Source: Hirundichthys speculiger (Eukaryota > Chordata > Actinopteri > Beloniformes > Exocoetidae). From it: DNA of 64,000 nt. The notes under the pieces were generated by a model. That model had not been told where the DNA came from and made no database searches. It worked only from the letters and a program-made list of their open reading frames with translations. Of the stretch, positions 29,353 through 41,339 are shown in pieces. The stretch spans positions 1 through 64,000 of the forward strand of contig JAGFBZ010000742.1 in assembly GCA_018398805.1 (NCBI GenBank), written 5' to 3'. A program made the position numbers and the translations under genes. Numbering within the stretch: position 1 is the stretch's first letter; every line of letters starts with the position of its first letter.

Positions 29353-30115
29353 CTCCCAGAGACCCTAAAGAAAGACTGGCTCACTTATGCTGCTGACATG
29401 GGACACGCGGTTAACCACCAGAACCGGTTTGACAAGCTAATCATGTTCCTAAAATCACAAGAATCCATTTATGAACAACTAGATCAACTAAGAGATGTCG
29501 GTCAACCCACCAAGGAAACCCACCAAGGAAAAAACAAAGTTCCTAAAGTACGCCAGAACCAAGACAACCAAGTCTGGCAGTGAAATAGTTGACTGCATTA
29601 TTTGTGGGGACCCAAAGCACAACAAGAAACTGTTTTTCTGTAGAAGATTTAGGACCAACCTACAGCCATCAGAGAGGAGGAGCATTGCGCAGCAACTCGG
29701 TGCCTGCAAGGGATGCCTTGAAGTCCACGATGGGGACTGCAAGAAAACGACTTATCTGTGTGGGAATCCAGGATGTAAGGACCAACACCGCTATCTTCTC
29801 TGTCCAGTTGCCAAACCCCAGGCACAAAGAACACGGAAACCTGATCCAAGATGCGCTGAAGCCCAGGAAGAGTTCCTCTCCAAACTTACACCTGAGCTGG
29901 CACAGCAGTGTCGAGACGCCTTCTGCAATGTCGCATCCAGGGCATTCTACTCCACTGCAGCTGGGAGAGGCCTTTTGGAGGAAAACGGCTTAAACGAGTA
30001 CCCAGTGATCCTGATGCTCCTTGACGTAATTGCCAACGATGGTAAAAGAATCGGGACCCTCATTGACTTGGACTTGATAACATTGCAGAAATACATAGCC
30101 ATGCCCCAGCTGTGA
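29353..30115 (+). pseudogene. BEL/Pao gag second part with zinc knuckle, into protease
   Basis: Frame from 29353 reads PETLKKDWLTYAADMGHAV and KSQESIYEQLDQLRDV, then shifts near 29490 to the 29495-30115 frame. This has CIICGDPKHNKKLFFCRRF, CKGCLEVHDGDC and CGNPGCKDQHRYLLCP, a run of cysteine/histidine knuckles. It then reaches VILMLLDVIANDGKRIGTLID, the start of the aspartic protease. The active-site loop normally following is altered and the frame soon stops. Confidence 0.8.
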
Positions 30116-32775
30116 CGTTACAGAAGATCTTCCCAGACGTTCCACTCAAAGACCTCAAAAGACCCAAAGAAATACAGCTTCTGATCAGTCACAAAGAAGG
30201 TCAGCTGGTACCCCAGAAAGTTCGTTCCATTGGTGACCTGGTGCTCTGGGACGGCCTGCTTGGCAAGACCGTCGGAGGCACACACCCGGACCTCTTCGAA
30301 GAAGTAACTTTAATGGCTCATACATCTAAGACACACTTTTCAAGATCTATGAGAACCGCAGCAGTCAAGTACAGTGAACTCACCGGTAAAAACCCAGTCA
30401 CCTGCCCGTCATCCAACCACCCTCACACCCAATCCAATACAGCCACTAGCACCAGAGACTTCCTGAAGTGGTGGAAGTGGGAAAGCATTGGAGCTGCTTG
30501 TGAACCAAAATGCGGAGGATGTCGCTGCGGGAATTGTCAGCCCGGGGGAAAAGAGATGACACTGGCTGAAGAAAGAACAAAAGAACAAAAGAGCAGCTGA
30601 GGCCACATTTCTCAGAACGGAGAAGCAGTTGGCAAAGGAACCAAAGTGGAAGACAGCCTACACTGCACAAGTCCATGAAATGGTTAATTGCAAAGCTGCA
30701 GTAAAGTTATCCAAAGAGGTTCTGCAGAGTTGGACCAGGCCAGTGTGGTACATAAGTCACCTGATTGCACCAAACCCACATTCAGTCTCCACCCCAGTAA
30801 GGCCAGTATGGAACAGCAGCCAAAAGTACAGAGGCCTGAGCTTAAATGATATATTGATCAAAGGTCCTGATGTCCTGAACCCAATTAGAGCTGTCTTGCT
30901 GAGGTTTCGAGTTGGTGTCTTTGCTCCCCTTGGTGACATCCGCAAGATGTACAACTCTGTCTGGTTGGAGGAAAGGGAGGTCCACCTGTACAGTTTCCTG
31001 TGGCGTGACAGTGAGGATGCTGAGATTAAAGATTTCGCCATAACAAGAGTCAACATCGGAGACAAGCCAGCTGGCTGCATAGCTCAAGTCGCCCTGCGAG
31101 AGACCACCAACTTGCCTCCATACAGTCACTTTGAGGAAAAGAAATGCGTGTTGGAGGAAGACACATACGTTGATGACACCCTGACATCTCACGACAGCCT
31201 CGACCACCTGAAACTCCTTATGTCCAACATCGAGCAGATTCTGAAGGCTGGAGGTTTCTGCATGAAGCCCTGCGTCTACTCTGATCAAAGTGGGAGGAGA
31301 GGTCAGAAAGGTGAGATGGAGTCAAAGACTATGATCCTGCCAAACCAACTCACTGAAGAGGATAACAAAGCCCTCGGCTTTGGTTACACCAGTGAAGATG
31401 ACGAGCTACATGTCATGGTTGCAGTGAACTTCTCCAAGAAGAAGAAAAAAATGCGTCTTGGCCAGAACTTACAGAGAGAAGAGATCAGACAACAAACTCC
31501 AGATCCACTCACAAGAAGAGAACTGTTAAGCCAAGTCTCTGGGCTCTACGGTCCACTTGGGCTTGTGGCTCCGGCAAAGCAGAAGGGATCCATCTTGATC
31601 TGAAGGGCTTATCAGGAAGCTAAAATAATGTACCACAAAGAGGATACCTGGGATGCCGCCTTGTCCAAAGAACTCAGAGAAGATGCCATAAAACTCCTCG
31701 AAGAGTGCTGACCTGGGCCAACTCAGACTCAGGTTCCTGTCACCACCAGACCCAGGTGGAAAACCAAGTGGCACCACCTTCTCTGATGGCAGTGAGCACG
31801 CATATGGCGCTGTGCTGTATCTGTGCTGGAGCTGCAGCCATGGTGTCATCGTGAGGCTAGTTGAGTCCAAGGCCAAGCTGACCCCTCTTGACCATAAAGG
31901 TGACCCCATGAAGGCAGAGATGTGCGGAGCAGTCTTCGCAGCCCGGCTGAAGAACTATTTCCAGAGACACTGCCGAATTGAAGTCGAGAGGTGGTACCAT
32001 CTTGTCGACAGACCATCTTAGGTTGCAATACAGCGTGAAAGCTATGGATACCAGACCTTCTATGGCGAGATCCAGAGCAACACTGACATACAGGATTGGT
32101 GGTGGATACCAGGGTCACTGAACATAGACAGATATTATCACCAGAGGAGCAAGTCCTGGTGATCTAACTGAAGAGTCAGAGTGGCAGTCGGGTCCAAAGT
32201 TCCTTCAACTTCCTGTGAGTGAGTGGTCAAAGAAATCAGCCAAAGACGTCGCTGCGCAGGCGAGAGACAATATCATAAAAATACAGAAGAAAACATTAAT
32301 TGCAGTACTCACCAGAAGTAAACAGAGAGCGCAAGATCCAATCACAATCCAAAAGACAGAGTCCAAGTCCAGAAAACCACCTGCAGTGGCAACAATCCAG
32401 AACCTATTGGACGAGAGGTGTTTCAGTAATCTAAGGCGGCTGGTTGGGACTATAGCATGGACTTGGAGAGCGACCAAGAAATTCTTGCGTGGCAAGATCA
32501 GAGACGAAAGAAAAGTGGGAGGCAGTACCTTCATCTGGTGTCATCACAGTCAGCAAAAGGAAAGAGGCATTCCAAGACTTGCCTGGAAGCACAAGAGGAT
32601 GTACGCTTCCCAAACACAACAACTGACAGGCTGGTTGTCCACAAAGATCGATCGAGCAGTCTTCTTTTGTGCAGCGGCAGGATCCAGTCCTTCAGAGAGG
32701 ACCGTAGAGCTATTCCCCTGCTACCCTTCCATGCTTGGATCTCAACCCTCCTAGCCCGAGAAGCACACGAGCAAA
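30112..32775 (+). pseudogene. BEL/Pao pol: protease linker, RT, RNase H, integrase N-terminus
   Basis: 30112-30600 is the protease-RT linker (LLISHKEGQLVPQKVRSIGD, FLKWWKWESIG). 30629-31603 is a 324-residue RT frame: GDIRKMYNSVWL (motif A aspartate, residue about 103), GDKPAGCIAQVAL, and EEDTYVDDTLTS with YVDD at 31166-31177; LLSQVSGLYGPLGLVAPAK follows. 31604-32200 gives RNase H blocks in broken frames (KLTPLDHKGDPMKAEMCGA, RWYHLVDR). 32215-32775 covers the integrase approach, ending FHAWISTLLAREAHEQ. The integrase DDE core is absent; the 3' LTR fragment follows at once. RT catalytic residues are present, but stops elsewhere make it inactive. Confidence 0.85.
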
Positions 32776-32854
32776 AGCAAAAACGAGTGAAGTCCAGTGT
32801 CCGGTTGAGTCCTTTTCAAGCATGGGGAAACCATAGCGTTTGAAGTACGCTTGA
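32776..32854 (+). repeat. BEL/Pao 3' LTR, 3' portion
   Basis: Near-identical to 27122-27210, ending GTACGCTTGACA. Integrase-coding sequence abuts it directly, so the U3 part of this LTR and the rest of pol were lost in a single deletion. Confidence 0.78.
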
Positions 32855-32997
32855 CATATACTACACCACACATATTACACAAACCACGTCGTCACTCTGT
32901 CTGTCTTATGTCTTGTTTAGTGTCTTTATCTGTCCTTTGTACTCCACTGTCGGTGAGTTAAGTCCTGTCTGACAGAATCAAGGTTTTAGGAGTAAAC

Positions 32998-33110
32998 AAA
33001 GTACCGTATTGGCCTGAATATAGGATGATATTTTATTCTAGATATCATAATCTCAAAAACGGGGGTCGTCTTATAATCGAGGTCTAGACTTTTCTATTGT
33101 CATTACACAT
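32998..33110 (+). mobile_element. DNA-transposon-like end
   Basis: TACCGTATTGGCCTGAATAT, GGGGGTCGTCTTATAATCG and GGTCTAGACTTT are parts of a dispersed element with TACCGTATTGGCC terminal sequence. No partner end was found. Confidence 0.4.
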
Positions 33111-34119
33111 CTGCGCTGCTAGATGGAGCCGCACTGAAGTAACCAGTAAGCGAATGGAGCATCACAGTGAACGCATGTGAGCAGGATCTGATGTAAAATG
33201 GAGGAACCAAGCGGCCGTGCTGAACAAAGGGACTCGAAAGTTTTGTTGCAGTCCACATTTTTTTTACAGACTGAATTGTTGTTAATGTTGTTCTTGAAAT
33301 TGAATATAACTCAACTTTGATGGTTCTTCAGTTATTGGCATCATTAATGCAGTTATTGAACTACATGGTTGTTGTTTATTCACTGAGTCGGTATCAGATT
33401 TTAAGAGAATACAGTGTATTGAATTGTACTATACCTTGATCTTAAATAACATGGAAACCTGACACGTACGTATAAATTGAAATGTACAAAGGCAGCTACT
33501 AAGTTGAATTATGATAAGGCATGTTAAGTTTTATAGACTGTTTACAGCGTCTCCCCTTTGCGGAGTTGTCTTTCAAAGGGCCATTTCTTGCATTGCAGCT
33601 CAAATGGGTAATCCCCTGACGGTACAGATATTTGGCATGCTAGAAATCTGTCAGCAGTGCAAAATAGTCAGCTAGCCTCTTGGATGCATCTTTGAGTTGT
33701 TCGCACATGATGACTGATTGCCGATGGGTGACAGCTGACTGCTCACCAATTTACCCACAACTGGTCTATGAGCTCAGTCACTGGCAAATCAGGCTTTAAA
33801 TTGCATAATGTGAAAGTGGGTTCAATGGTCTATCTGCTGCAATACAAAATGATTGACATATGAGAAGAATACACCTGCAGCCCATCTAACTTCTTTGTTT
33901 GGATATACAAAGGGAGACCAAATGCTACAATGATTTGTATCACTTGTATTGGGACGAAGTGATCCCCACTTGTCTGTCCCCACTTGTCAGCACAGTGTTT
34001 TCAATGTCTCTTTCATCAGCACCATACTTTTGGTAAACATTCAAAACTTGATATTCTTACATTATATTTAGATTTTTTTATATATGTATTTTAACAGGTA
34101 GTTCCTACATATGGTACCT
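33111..34119. other. no gene seen
   Basis: AT-rich, no supported frame or repeat structure. Confidence 0.45.
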
Positions 34120-34925
34120 TTACCACCTTTACCTTTTGACGCCTGGCATGGACGCTTCTCGCTGCTGCTCTGGGACTTGTCTCTGCTACGCTGGACGTTG
34201 AACGCTGGACGCTCCAGTTTGTGCCCGGTTTGTGGTGATCTGCGGTCGGATGTCGACATACTGTCGGCAGGGGGCGGATCGGTCCTCTTGCGGCTGGTGG
34301 AGACCTGCTGCCGCGGACATGGACGGTGTCGCTGGAGGCCGGTTCGGGAAAGCTAAGCTAAGCTAAGTAGCCCTGAACTGCTACCCGCGGGCAACCACCT
34401 CACTGGATCCAGGCTGCAGCGTCACGGAGCCGGGACAGGAGACCCCAACGTAGCGGCGGCGGCATGCTGCCCCCGTCCAGCTGTCTACACGCCGGATGGG
34501 TCAGCTGACCTGGCAGGGGCCGTCTGGTGACCTGGTGGGGCCCAGCACTGCCGGGGGAGACGACAACGGCCTGGTCCGGTCCGCATGATGAACCGGGCTC
34601 TGGGACGGTCGGCTCCGTCGCTCGCCGGACTGAATGAAGCTCAGTCTTCCCAGGGGAGATGGTCTGGTTCATCGGTGTTTCCTCCTCTGACCTGGAGATA
34701 TCTCACTTGTCATCGGTTTGGAGATATACTGGTTCTAACGGCTGTTAACTGTTTTAACGACTGCTAACGGCGGTTACCAGGAGTTAGCACTCGGACCACG
34801 GGACCGGGCATGAAAAGGAGCGCTGGACACTAGCAGCTCCCCTAGTACACCAGATTTCTCCTGGTGTACTGAAACTTGAATTTCCCCCTTGGGGGATTAA
34901 TAAAGTATTTTGAATTGAATTTGAA
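34120..34925 (+). repeat. GC-rich block ending in a LINE-type tail
   Basis: About 700 bp of GC-rich sequence, unlike its AT-rich flanks, leads into GAATTTCCCCCTTGGGGGAT, then TAATAAAGTATTTTGAATTG and tandem TTGAATT. Such a 3' terminus is shared by several fish non-LTR families. No ORF with a known domain. It could be a 5' or 3'UTR portion of a LINE, a SINE-like composite, or reverse-transcribed host RNA. Confidence 0.5.
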
Positions 34926-35092
34926 TTGAATTTAAAGGGTTAAGTGGCTTTCTTACATCATGTAAGGGTTTAACACTGAGTTAGACATTAACCCTCAGCT
35001 AAACTAATGATAATGCAACTATCCCCAAATTTTTACAGAAAAATGTATATTTCTTCCATTTTGTATTTGCTTCATGTCTTCCTGATGATGTA

Positions 35093-35700
35093 GCCAGCTA
35101 CAGTCTTATTTCCAACGTTCCTTTAATTTCCAAAATTCTTGAGACAATTGTTGCAAATCAGCTAAATTACTATCTTTGCAGAAACTATATAAATGATAAA
35201 CTTTAATCAGGGTTTAGATCTCATCACACCACACAAACTGCTTTGACCAGTCAACGACCTTCTGATGGCTTCTTACAGTGGATCTGTCTCTGTTCTTGTT
35301 CTCTTGGATCTTAGTGCAGCATTTGACACTATTGACCACAAGATTTTTATTGACAGACTGGAGCAGGTTGTTGGAATTAGAGGAATGGCTTTAAAATGGC
35401 TCACGTCATATTTGTAAGTTCAATTTCTGTTTGTAATGATTGATCCAGTCATACTTATAATTTGTGGAGTACCTCTTCCTCTTAAAGTGGGGTTTTTCCT
35501 TGCCACTGTTTGGCTTAAAGGTTTTTTCTCCCTGTGTGGGAGTTTTTTACTTACCATTTTCATTGATTGGATTTAATATTATAATTTTAAGTAATGATAT
35601 TTGCTCGGGGGTCATGATCTGGGTCTCTGTAAAGCACTTAGAGACAATTGACATTGTAACAGACGCTATACAAATAAAATTGAATTGAAACTTGGTATAT
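35093..35700 (+). pseudogene. L2-type LINE RT fragment plus 3' end
   Basis: 35093-35420 encodes, with two frameshifts and stops, SLISNVPLISKILETIV, QSGFRSHHTTQTAL-like and LVLLDLSAAFDTIDHKI-like blocks (RT motifs 2 to A, with the FDTIDH aspartate), up to GMALKWLTSYL. The rest of RT is deleted. 35470-35696 is the 3'UTR: TTTTTCCTTGCCACTG, GTAAAGCACTTAGAGACAAT and CTATACAAATAAAATTGAAT. Non-functional. Confidence 0.8.
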
Positions 35701-35754
35701 AAATACATTTTGACTTGGTTTGACATGTACATTAATTATATTCTAATTTTAATT

Positions 35755-35760
<6 letters not shown>

Positions 35761-35790
<30 letters not shown>
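35761..35790. repeat. (GA)n microsatellite
   Basis: Fifteen GA units. Confidence 0.98.
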
Positions 35791-35792
<2 letters not shown>

Positions 35793-37430
35793 AGCATTGT
35801 ATCTGCACCTTCAGTGGTTACTGAACTAGAAAGGCCCTATATAAGTGCATTGTTGTTGTTCCTGTTGTATTGTTTCGAAGTCCAATTCTACACAAATGCA
35901 GCTCTTATCTATTTAGTATCAATATCTCATAAGTTGCGATGATTTTCTGATGTCAAGCATCAATGACAAAGACTCTTATTTTCTACTTACAAAGTTGTTA
36001 AGCTAGTTATTTTGGCCCAAACACACTTTAAAGCAAAAAAACATGATGAGTGACAATTATGCACTCTGTCACAGTCCACTGATCTCAACCACACTGAATA
36101 TCTAATGCTCACTTAAGGAATGAGACAGCAAATTGTTCCTGACATCCCAAACTGTGGTGCTTGTGCTGCTGCCATTAACCTTAACCATAATGATGCCAAA
36201 GACTTGGTGATGTCGTGGAGGGCTTTTATTCTATCATCTCGATGATGGCTTACAGTGCCATCATCTTCCATCACCACTGTCAGCCAGGGTGGATGGAAGA
36301 TGCTATCCTTTTTGAATGAAACCAAGTCACCAGCCTTTGCTGAAGAAATTGTATGCAGAGGGTGTGTGCACACTTATACTTACTCAAAAGCAGCAGCATC
36401 GGGAGGCACCAGAGAGGACCAAAGGGACTATTTCAGCCTTTGTCTAATGGCCTGCTTTTCTCTTCCATTCCCAAAGTCACAGTGACAATAACCCAACAGG
36501 GCTGTGTGTGGCGGTGGAGTACAGTAGCAGCTGGTTTACGCGGTGGCAGGTGAATGCTGTCTCCTAGTCGGCAGCTTCTGAAGGCAAACAGAATAGAGAA
36601 TGAAGGGGCTGGGGGGGAGGAGGGCGAAGGAGGGGTTGACATGGGCCAAATGAGTGCAATGCTGCATTCAGATGAGCATTTCAGTGCACATTTTACCCTT
36701 AAGGTAAAAAAAGAGGAGAAAAAAGAAAAACAAAGAAATAATCAGAATCAAGCAAATTCAATTATTATAGCAGCCGAAGACTGTAGAGAAATGGGAGTAA
36801 AAAGATTCAGTACATTTAAATAAAGTAGTGTTAACTGAAAGAGGAAAAGGAAGAGAGATGCTGGTGGAGGAGGAGTTAAGATTAAGAAAGATGAAAAAGA
36901 AGAAGAGCAGGAGGCAAGGAGGAGGAGGGACTAAAGTCTTTGAGAAAATGTAAAGGAATGTGGGGAGCAGGTGGTGAGTGGTGACATGAAAAGCAGTGGT
37001 GACAAATGCAGCCGGCCAGTCAGCCGGCCTGAGAAAAGCCCTCTGAATGAAACGGTAGCATCAGATTTCACTGCAAGCACAGCAACACTTCCACGAGAAA
37101 GAGAAGGATGAGGAAGAGGAGGAGGAGCTTCCACTCAGAGCATACGTACACACAATTAGCAGAGAAGTCATAGGTGTTATCATTAATTAAGATCATATTT
37201 TTATGCTTTTTTGAGGTCATAATGTTAACTTTTTTCATGTGTTCATGCAAGATTTGTGATTTCTTTTTTTTTTTAAGGTGCAAATCTTATATTTTCAGTA
37301 ATTCTACTGGTCAGTCATGGACTTGTGTCTACCAAGTTCTCAAAGTTGACCAAAACTGTACAAGATGTTTTGCGAATCCATCTATTAAGTATTTTAGCAG
37401 TTGTGGTTTGTCATTCATTTATTAATTCAT
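35791..37430. other. no gene seen; purine-rich stretch at 36590-36960
   Basis: A minus-strand frame (36373-36113) and a plus-strand frame (36554-36823) have no recognised domain. 36836-36945 is strongly purine-rich (GAAGAGGAGG-like). A TCCA run occurs near 37433-37455. Confidence 0.45.
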
Positions 37431-37701
37431 TTATCCATCCATCCATCCATCCATCATAGCAGGGGCAGCAGTTTCAGTGATTCATTATTCATTTCGTAAA
37501 ACAGAAACATACATTACTTGGGCAACCATTTGCCAAATGGGAGACCAGCCATCCTCCTTAACTCTTATGGCTGTTCTGTTTAGCCATGACAGCGTTTTCT
37601 GTTTTATTAGTCCATATAGCAAAGTGAGCTTTTGCTATTAATAAATCAAAATTGTCTGTGTGGTCCTGTGATGGACTACCCCGGGTGTACCATGCTTCTC
37701 A

Positions 37702-38030
37702 CCCAATCCATCCATCCATTATCTATACTCGTTTCATCCTCCGGAGGGTCACGGGGATATGCTGGAGCCTATCCCAGCCGTCTACGGGTGAAAGGCAGGG
37801 GTCCACCCTGGACACAGGGCCACATGCAGACAAACAACCACTCACACTCACTCCTACGGGTAATTTTAAAAACCACCAGTTAACCTGACATTCATGTCTT
37901 TGGACTGTGGGAGAAGAAGCCGGAGTACCCGGAGAGTACGGGGAGAACATGGAAACTCCACACAGAAAGATCCCTGCTGAGGTTCGAACCAGGAACCTTC
38001 TAGCTGTGAGGCAACAGTGCTAAACCCTGA
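37702..38030 (-). mobile_element. tRNA-derived SINE with (GGAT)n tail
   Basis: On the minus strand the head reads TTTAGCACTGTTGCCTCACA (A-box-like, 38011-38024) then GGTTCGAACC (B box, 37981-37990), i.e. an internal Pol III promoter. It is followed by GGGTACTCCGGCTTCTCCC and CCTGTGTCCAGGGTGGACCC and ends in ATGGATGGAT. The same layout precedes the giant repeat at 60168. Confidence 0.75.
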
Positions 38031-38640
38031 ACAAGATGAAGGTCATATAGAAAATGGACAGTTAGATGCTTGCATATTTTTCAACGTGTGTGTTTACATT
38101 ATGCAACTGGTAGTATATGTAAAAGGATACTGGAATGGTTGGAGTTGTACAACACCAACAGGGCGCAGAAAAACTTTTGTCAATAACTCAAAATGGACTG
38201 TGGAAGACAGCTCTAGAGGCCAACTCAAAGCCACTTGCACAAGTTACCATCTGTGTGGTATATACCAAGGAGATGCTTTGTCCCCACTTCTGCTCTGCAT
38301 GGACCTAAATCCTCTCAGCCAGATCATCAGAATGGCTACGGTCCCCAAGTGGAGCAATCATCAGCTACCTTCTCTGCATGGATGACATTGAGCTGTATAC
38401 CAAGAATGAGAGAAAAATTGACTCACTGATCCACCTTACAAGCAAAAAAACTATCACAACAGAGGGGCTGGAGTTACCAGCGGGCAACGGGCAACATATC
38501 AGAGGTTCAGGACAACTTCAAATACCTCGGAATCTCACACTCAAACGGCAACTGCAAGGAAGTCAGCCACAGCCAAATACCAGATCCTGAAAGGCCTTGC
38601 CAGTAAGTCAAGATGTAGAGTGGTGGAGAGCAGATATTTG
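38031..38640 (+). pseudogene. non-LTR retrotransposon RT fragment
   Basis: The frame to 38385 contains GIYQGDALSPLLLCMDLNP, the RT motif B region. After a frameshift MDDIELYTKNERKIDSLIH follows (motif C, here MDD) and then a NFKYLGISHSNGN-like block. Upstream and downstream parts are missing. The clade cannot be named safely. Confidence 0.75.
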
Positions 38641-38792
38641 TTTCTATTCATAACTTTTATGGACAGAATGTCTAGGTGTGACCAGGGAGTGGAGGGGTTC
38701 TGGTCCGGTGGTATGTAGATGTCATCTTGGCTTTTTCAAGATGCTGTGGTGTTGGTGATCGTCAGCTCTTGTAAATGAAAACATGGATAAAT

Positions 38793-40090
38793 ACAGTGTC
38801 TTGTGAAAGTATTTGCCCCCCCCCCCCCCCCTTTAAACTTTTCAACCTTTTGCCACAGTTCAGGCTTCAAACATAAAGATGTCAAATTTTAATTTTTTGT
38901 CAAGAATCAACAAGTGGGACACAATCGTGAAGTGGAACGAAATCTATTGGATATTTTAAACTTTTATCACAAATAAAAAACTGAAAAGTAGGGTGTGCAA
39001 TATCAATTGGCCCCCTTGTGTTAACACTTTGTAGCACCACCTTCTGCTGCAGTTCCAGCTGCAGGTCTCTTGGGGTTTGTCTCTATCAGTTTAACACATC
39101 CAGAGACTAAATTCTGGTCCATTCTTCCTGTAAAACAGCTGGAGCTCAGTGAGGTTGGATGGAGAGCGTTTGTGAACAACAGTCTTCAGCTCTTTCCACA
39201 GATTCTGGACTGGATTCAGGTCTGGACTTTGACTTGGCCGTTCTAACACCTGGATACGTTTATTAGTGAACCGTTCCATTGTAGATTTGTCTTCATGTTT
39301 TGGATCATTGTCCTGTTGGAAGATAAATCTCCGTCCCAGTCTCAGGTCTTCTGCAGACTCCAACAGGTTTTCTCCCAGAATGCTCCTGTATTTGGCTCCA
39401 TCCATCTTCCCATCAGTTTTAACCATCTTCCCTGTCCCTGCTGAAGAAAAGCAGGCCCAGACCATGATGCTGCCACCACCATGTTTGACAGTGGGGATGG
39501 TGTGTTCAGGGTGATCAGCTGTGTTGCTTTTACTACCAAACATATCGTTTTGCATTGTGGCCAAAAAGTTTGATTTTGGTTTCATCTGACCAGAGCTCCT
39601 TCTTCCACATGTTTGGTGTCTCCAGGTGGCTTGTGGGAAACTTTAAACCAGAATTTTTATGGATATCTTTGAGAAATGTCTTTCTTCTTGCCACTCTTCC
39701 ATAAAGGCCAGATGTGTCCAGTGTAGGACTGATTGTTGTCCTCTGGACAGACTGTCCCACCTCAGCTGTAGATCAGTTCATCCAGAGTGATCATGGGGCC
39801 TCTTGGCTGCATCTCTGATCAGTCTTCTCCTTGTTCCAGATGAAAGTTTAGAGGGACGGCCGGGTCTTGGTAGATCTGCAGTGGTCTGATACTCCTTCCA
39901 TTTCAGACTGATTGCTGCTCAGAGCTCCTTGAGATGTTTAAAGTTTGGGAAATCTTTTTGTATCCACATCCAGCTTTAAACTTCTCCACAACAGTATCTG
40001 GGACCTGCCTGGTGTGTTCCCATGATGCTCTCTGAGCTTTAACCAGAACCCTGAGACTATCACAGAGCAGGTGGATTCTCATTCAAACGG
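38793..40090 (-). pseudogene. Tc1-like transposon with inactive DD34E transposase
   Basis: One terminus is CAGTGTCTTGTGAAAGTATT (38793) next to a TA; the opposite end is missing, so it is truncated near 40090. The transposase is on the minus strand: FPTSHLETPNMWKKELWSDE (39533-39760), shifting into KHGGGSIMVWACFSSAGTGK, FIFQQDNDPKHEDKS and SQSPDLNPVQNLWKELK (39585-39091). The catalytic D of the WSDE block and the D of QQDND are present. The third acid, normally E two residues after the DLNP motif, is Q. A frameshift near 39540 also breaks it, and the DNA-binding domain is not readable in one frame. Confidence 0.88.
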
Positions 40091-40149
40091 ATCATTCAAA
40101 GATCCTCACTGAAAGTCATAAACCGAACAATATTGCAGCATTTTCAGTT

Positions 40150-40687
40150 ACATTATTCCTCTTCTGAAATCATTACACTGGCAACCAGGTACCTACAGAA
40201 TAGACTTTAAAGGGTTGTTGTCAGTTTACATATAAAAAATATAGTGCCAACACATTTTTGATCTCCTTGCAGCAGCTCTCTGAGATCAGCTGGTAGAACC
40301 TCCAGTCAGAACCAAACCGGGTGAAAATGCATTTAGCTGCTATGCTGGACACAGAAGGAATAAACATTCTATTGATATAAACTGTGGCCTGACTCGAGAC
40401 ATGTTTAAAGTTCAACTGACTAACTTTGCCATTTTCTCACACCTTTGTTTAATTTAATTTCATGCTGTACCTATTAAAACACTGCTGTTACTTATCGATT
40501 CTAAGATTTGTTTTATTCCATTTGTCTCAATCTTTATTTTTCTTTTGTGATTTTTATTTGCATACTTTTGCTGTTTTTATTCATTTAATGACTTTTTTTC
40601 CGTTCTTTTGATCTCAATACTTTTGTAAATAACTTTGAATAGCCTTTGACTATGAAATGTGCAATACAAATAAACTTGCCTTGCCTT
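40150..40687 (+). pseudogene. LINE C-terminus and 3' end (L2/CR1-like)
   Basis: Broken frames show a YRIDFKGLLSVYI-like segment and PPVRTKPGENAFSCYA, the C-terminal end of L2/CR1-type ORF2, then a 3'UTR ending GAAATGTGCAATACAAATAA with a CCTTG-type tail near 40675-40687. Confidence 0.65.
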
Positions 40688-41339
40688 AATCTAATGGTTA
40701 CTCAACGTGTTGGCGTCAGGTCTGAAAGGGCTCATGGAGCTTTTTCATATCAATCTTATGTTTCTTTCAACACACCACTGAACTGGACTGTAAACACCTG
40801 GTAACACCTTAATGGTACCAGTTTAAGCCGAGAGGAACATTAACATGAGACTCTGATGAAGCTTTTAATGTTACATATCTACTATGCCTAAAAAGGGCGA
40901 TGGATGCAAGACGGTGTGTGTGTGAGAGAGCGTGCGTGCACGAGAGCTTGCATGCGTCTGTGTGTGTGTTGTGGGTCTTTGTCTTCTCCTTGTTCAGCTG
41001 GAGCTGGCATGCCTGTGGGAAAGGATTAGACTTCCACGCCATTTTCTCCATACTGAAGCCCCATCAAAGACATTCCTTGCATTACAAATTAAGAGTACTG
41101 TCACACACACACATACACACACACGCACGCACACGCAATCCTGTTAATTATTTTCAAACAATAATCTCCAAGATTCAGAAAGAAGTTTCTTGTTTTTCTC
41201 ATAAATTTGGGAAGGATGAAAAAATACCTAATTAAAAAATGGTGAAACAAAAGAATTTTGAGCAGAGCTTGTCGTCCGCTGTAGATGTGTTCATATTGAT
41301 TCTTCTGTTTGTGACTTGAACATGTTGATTTTTTTCACC
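40688..41339. other. no gene; GT and CA microsatellites
   Basis: GT-rich run about 40913-40971 and CA-rich run about 41103-41134. Nothing else seen. Confidence 0.55.

Noticed and set aside
37981..38024. tRNA gene
   Set aside because: A and B boxes are present, but there is no cloverleaf and the rest is a SINE body.
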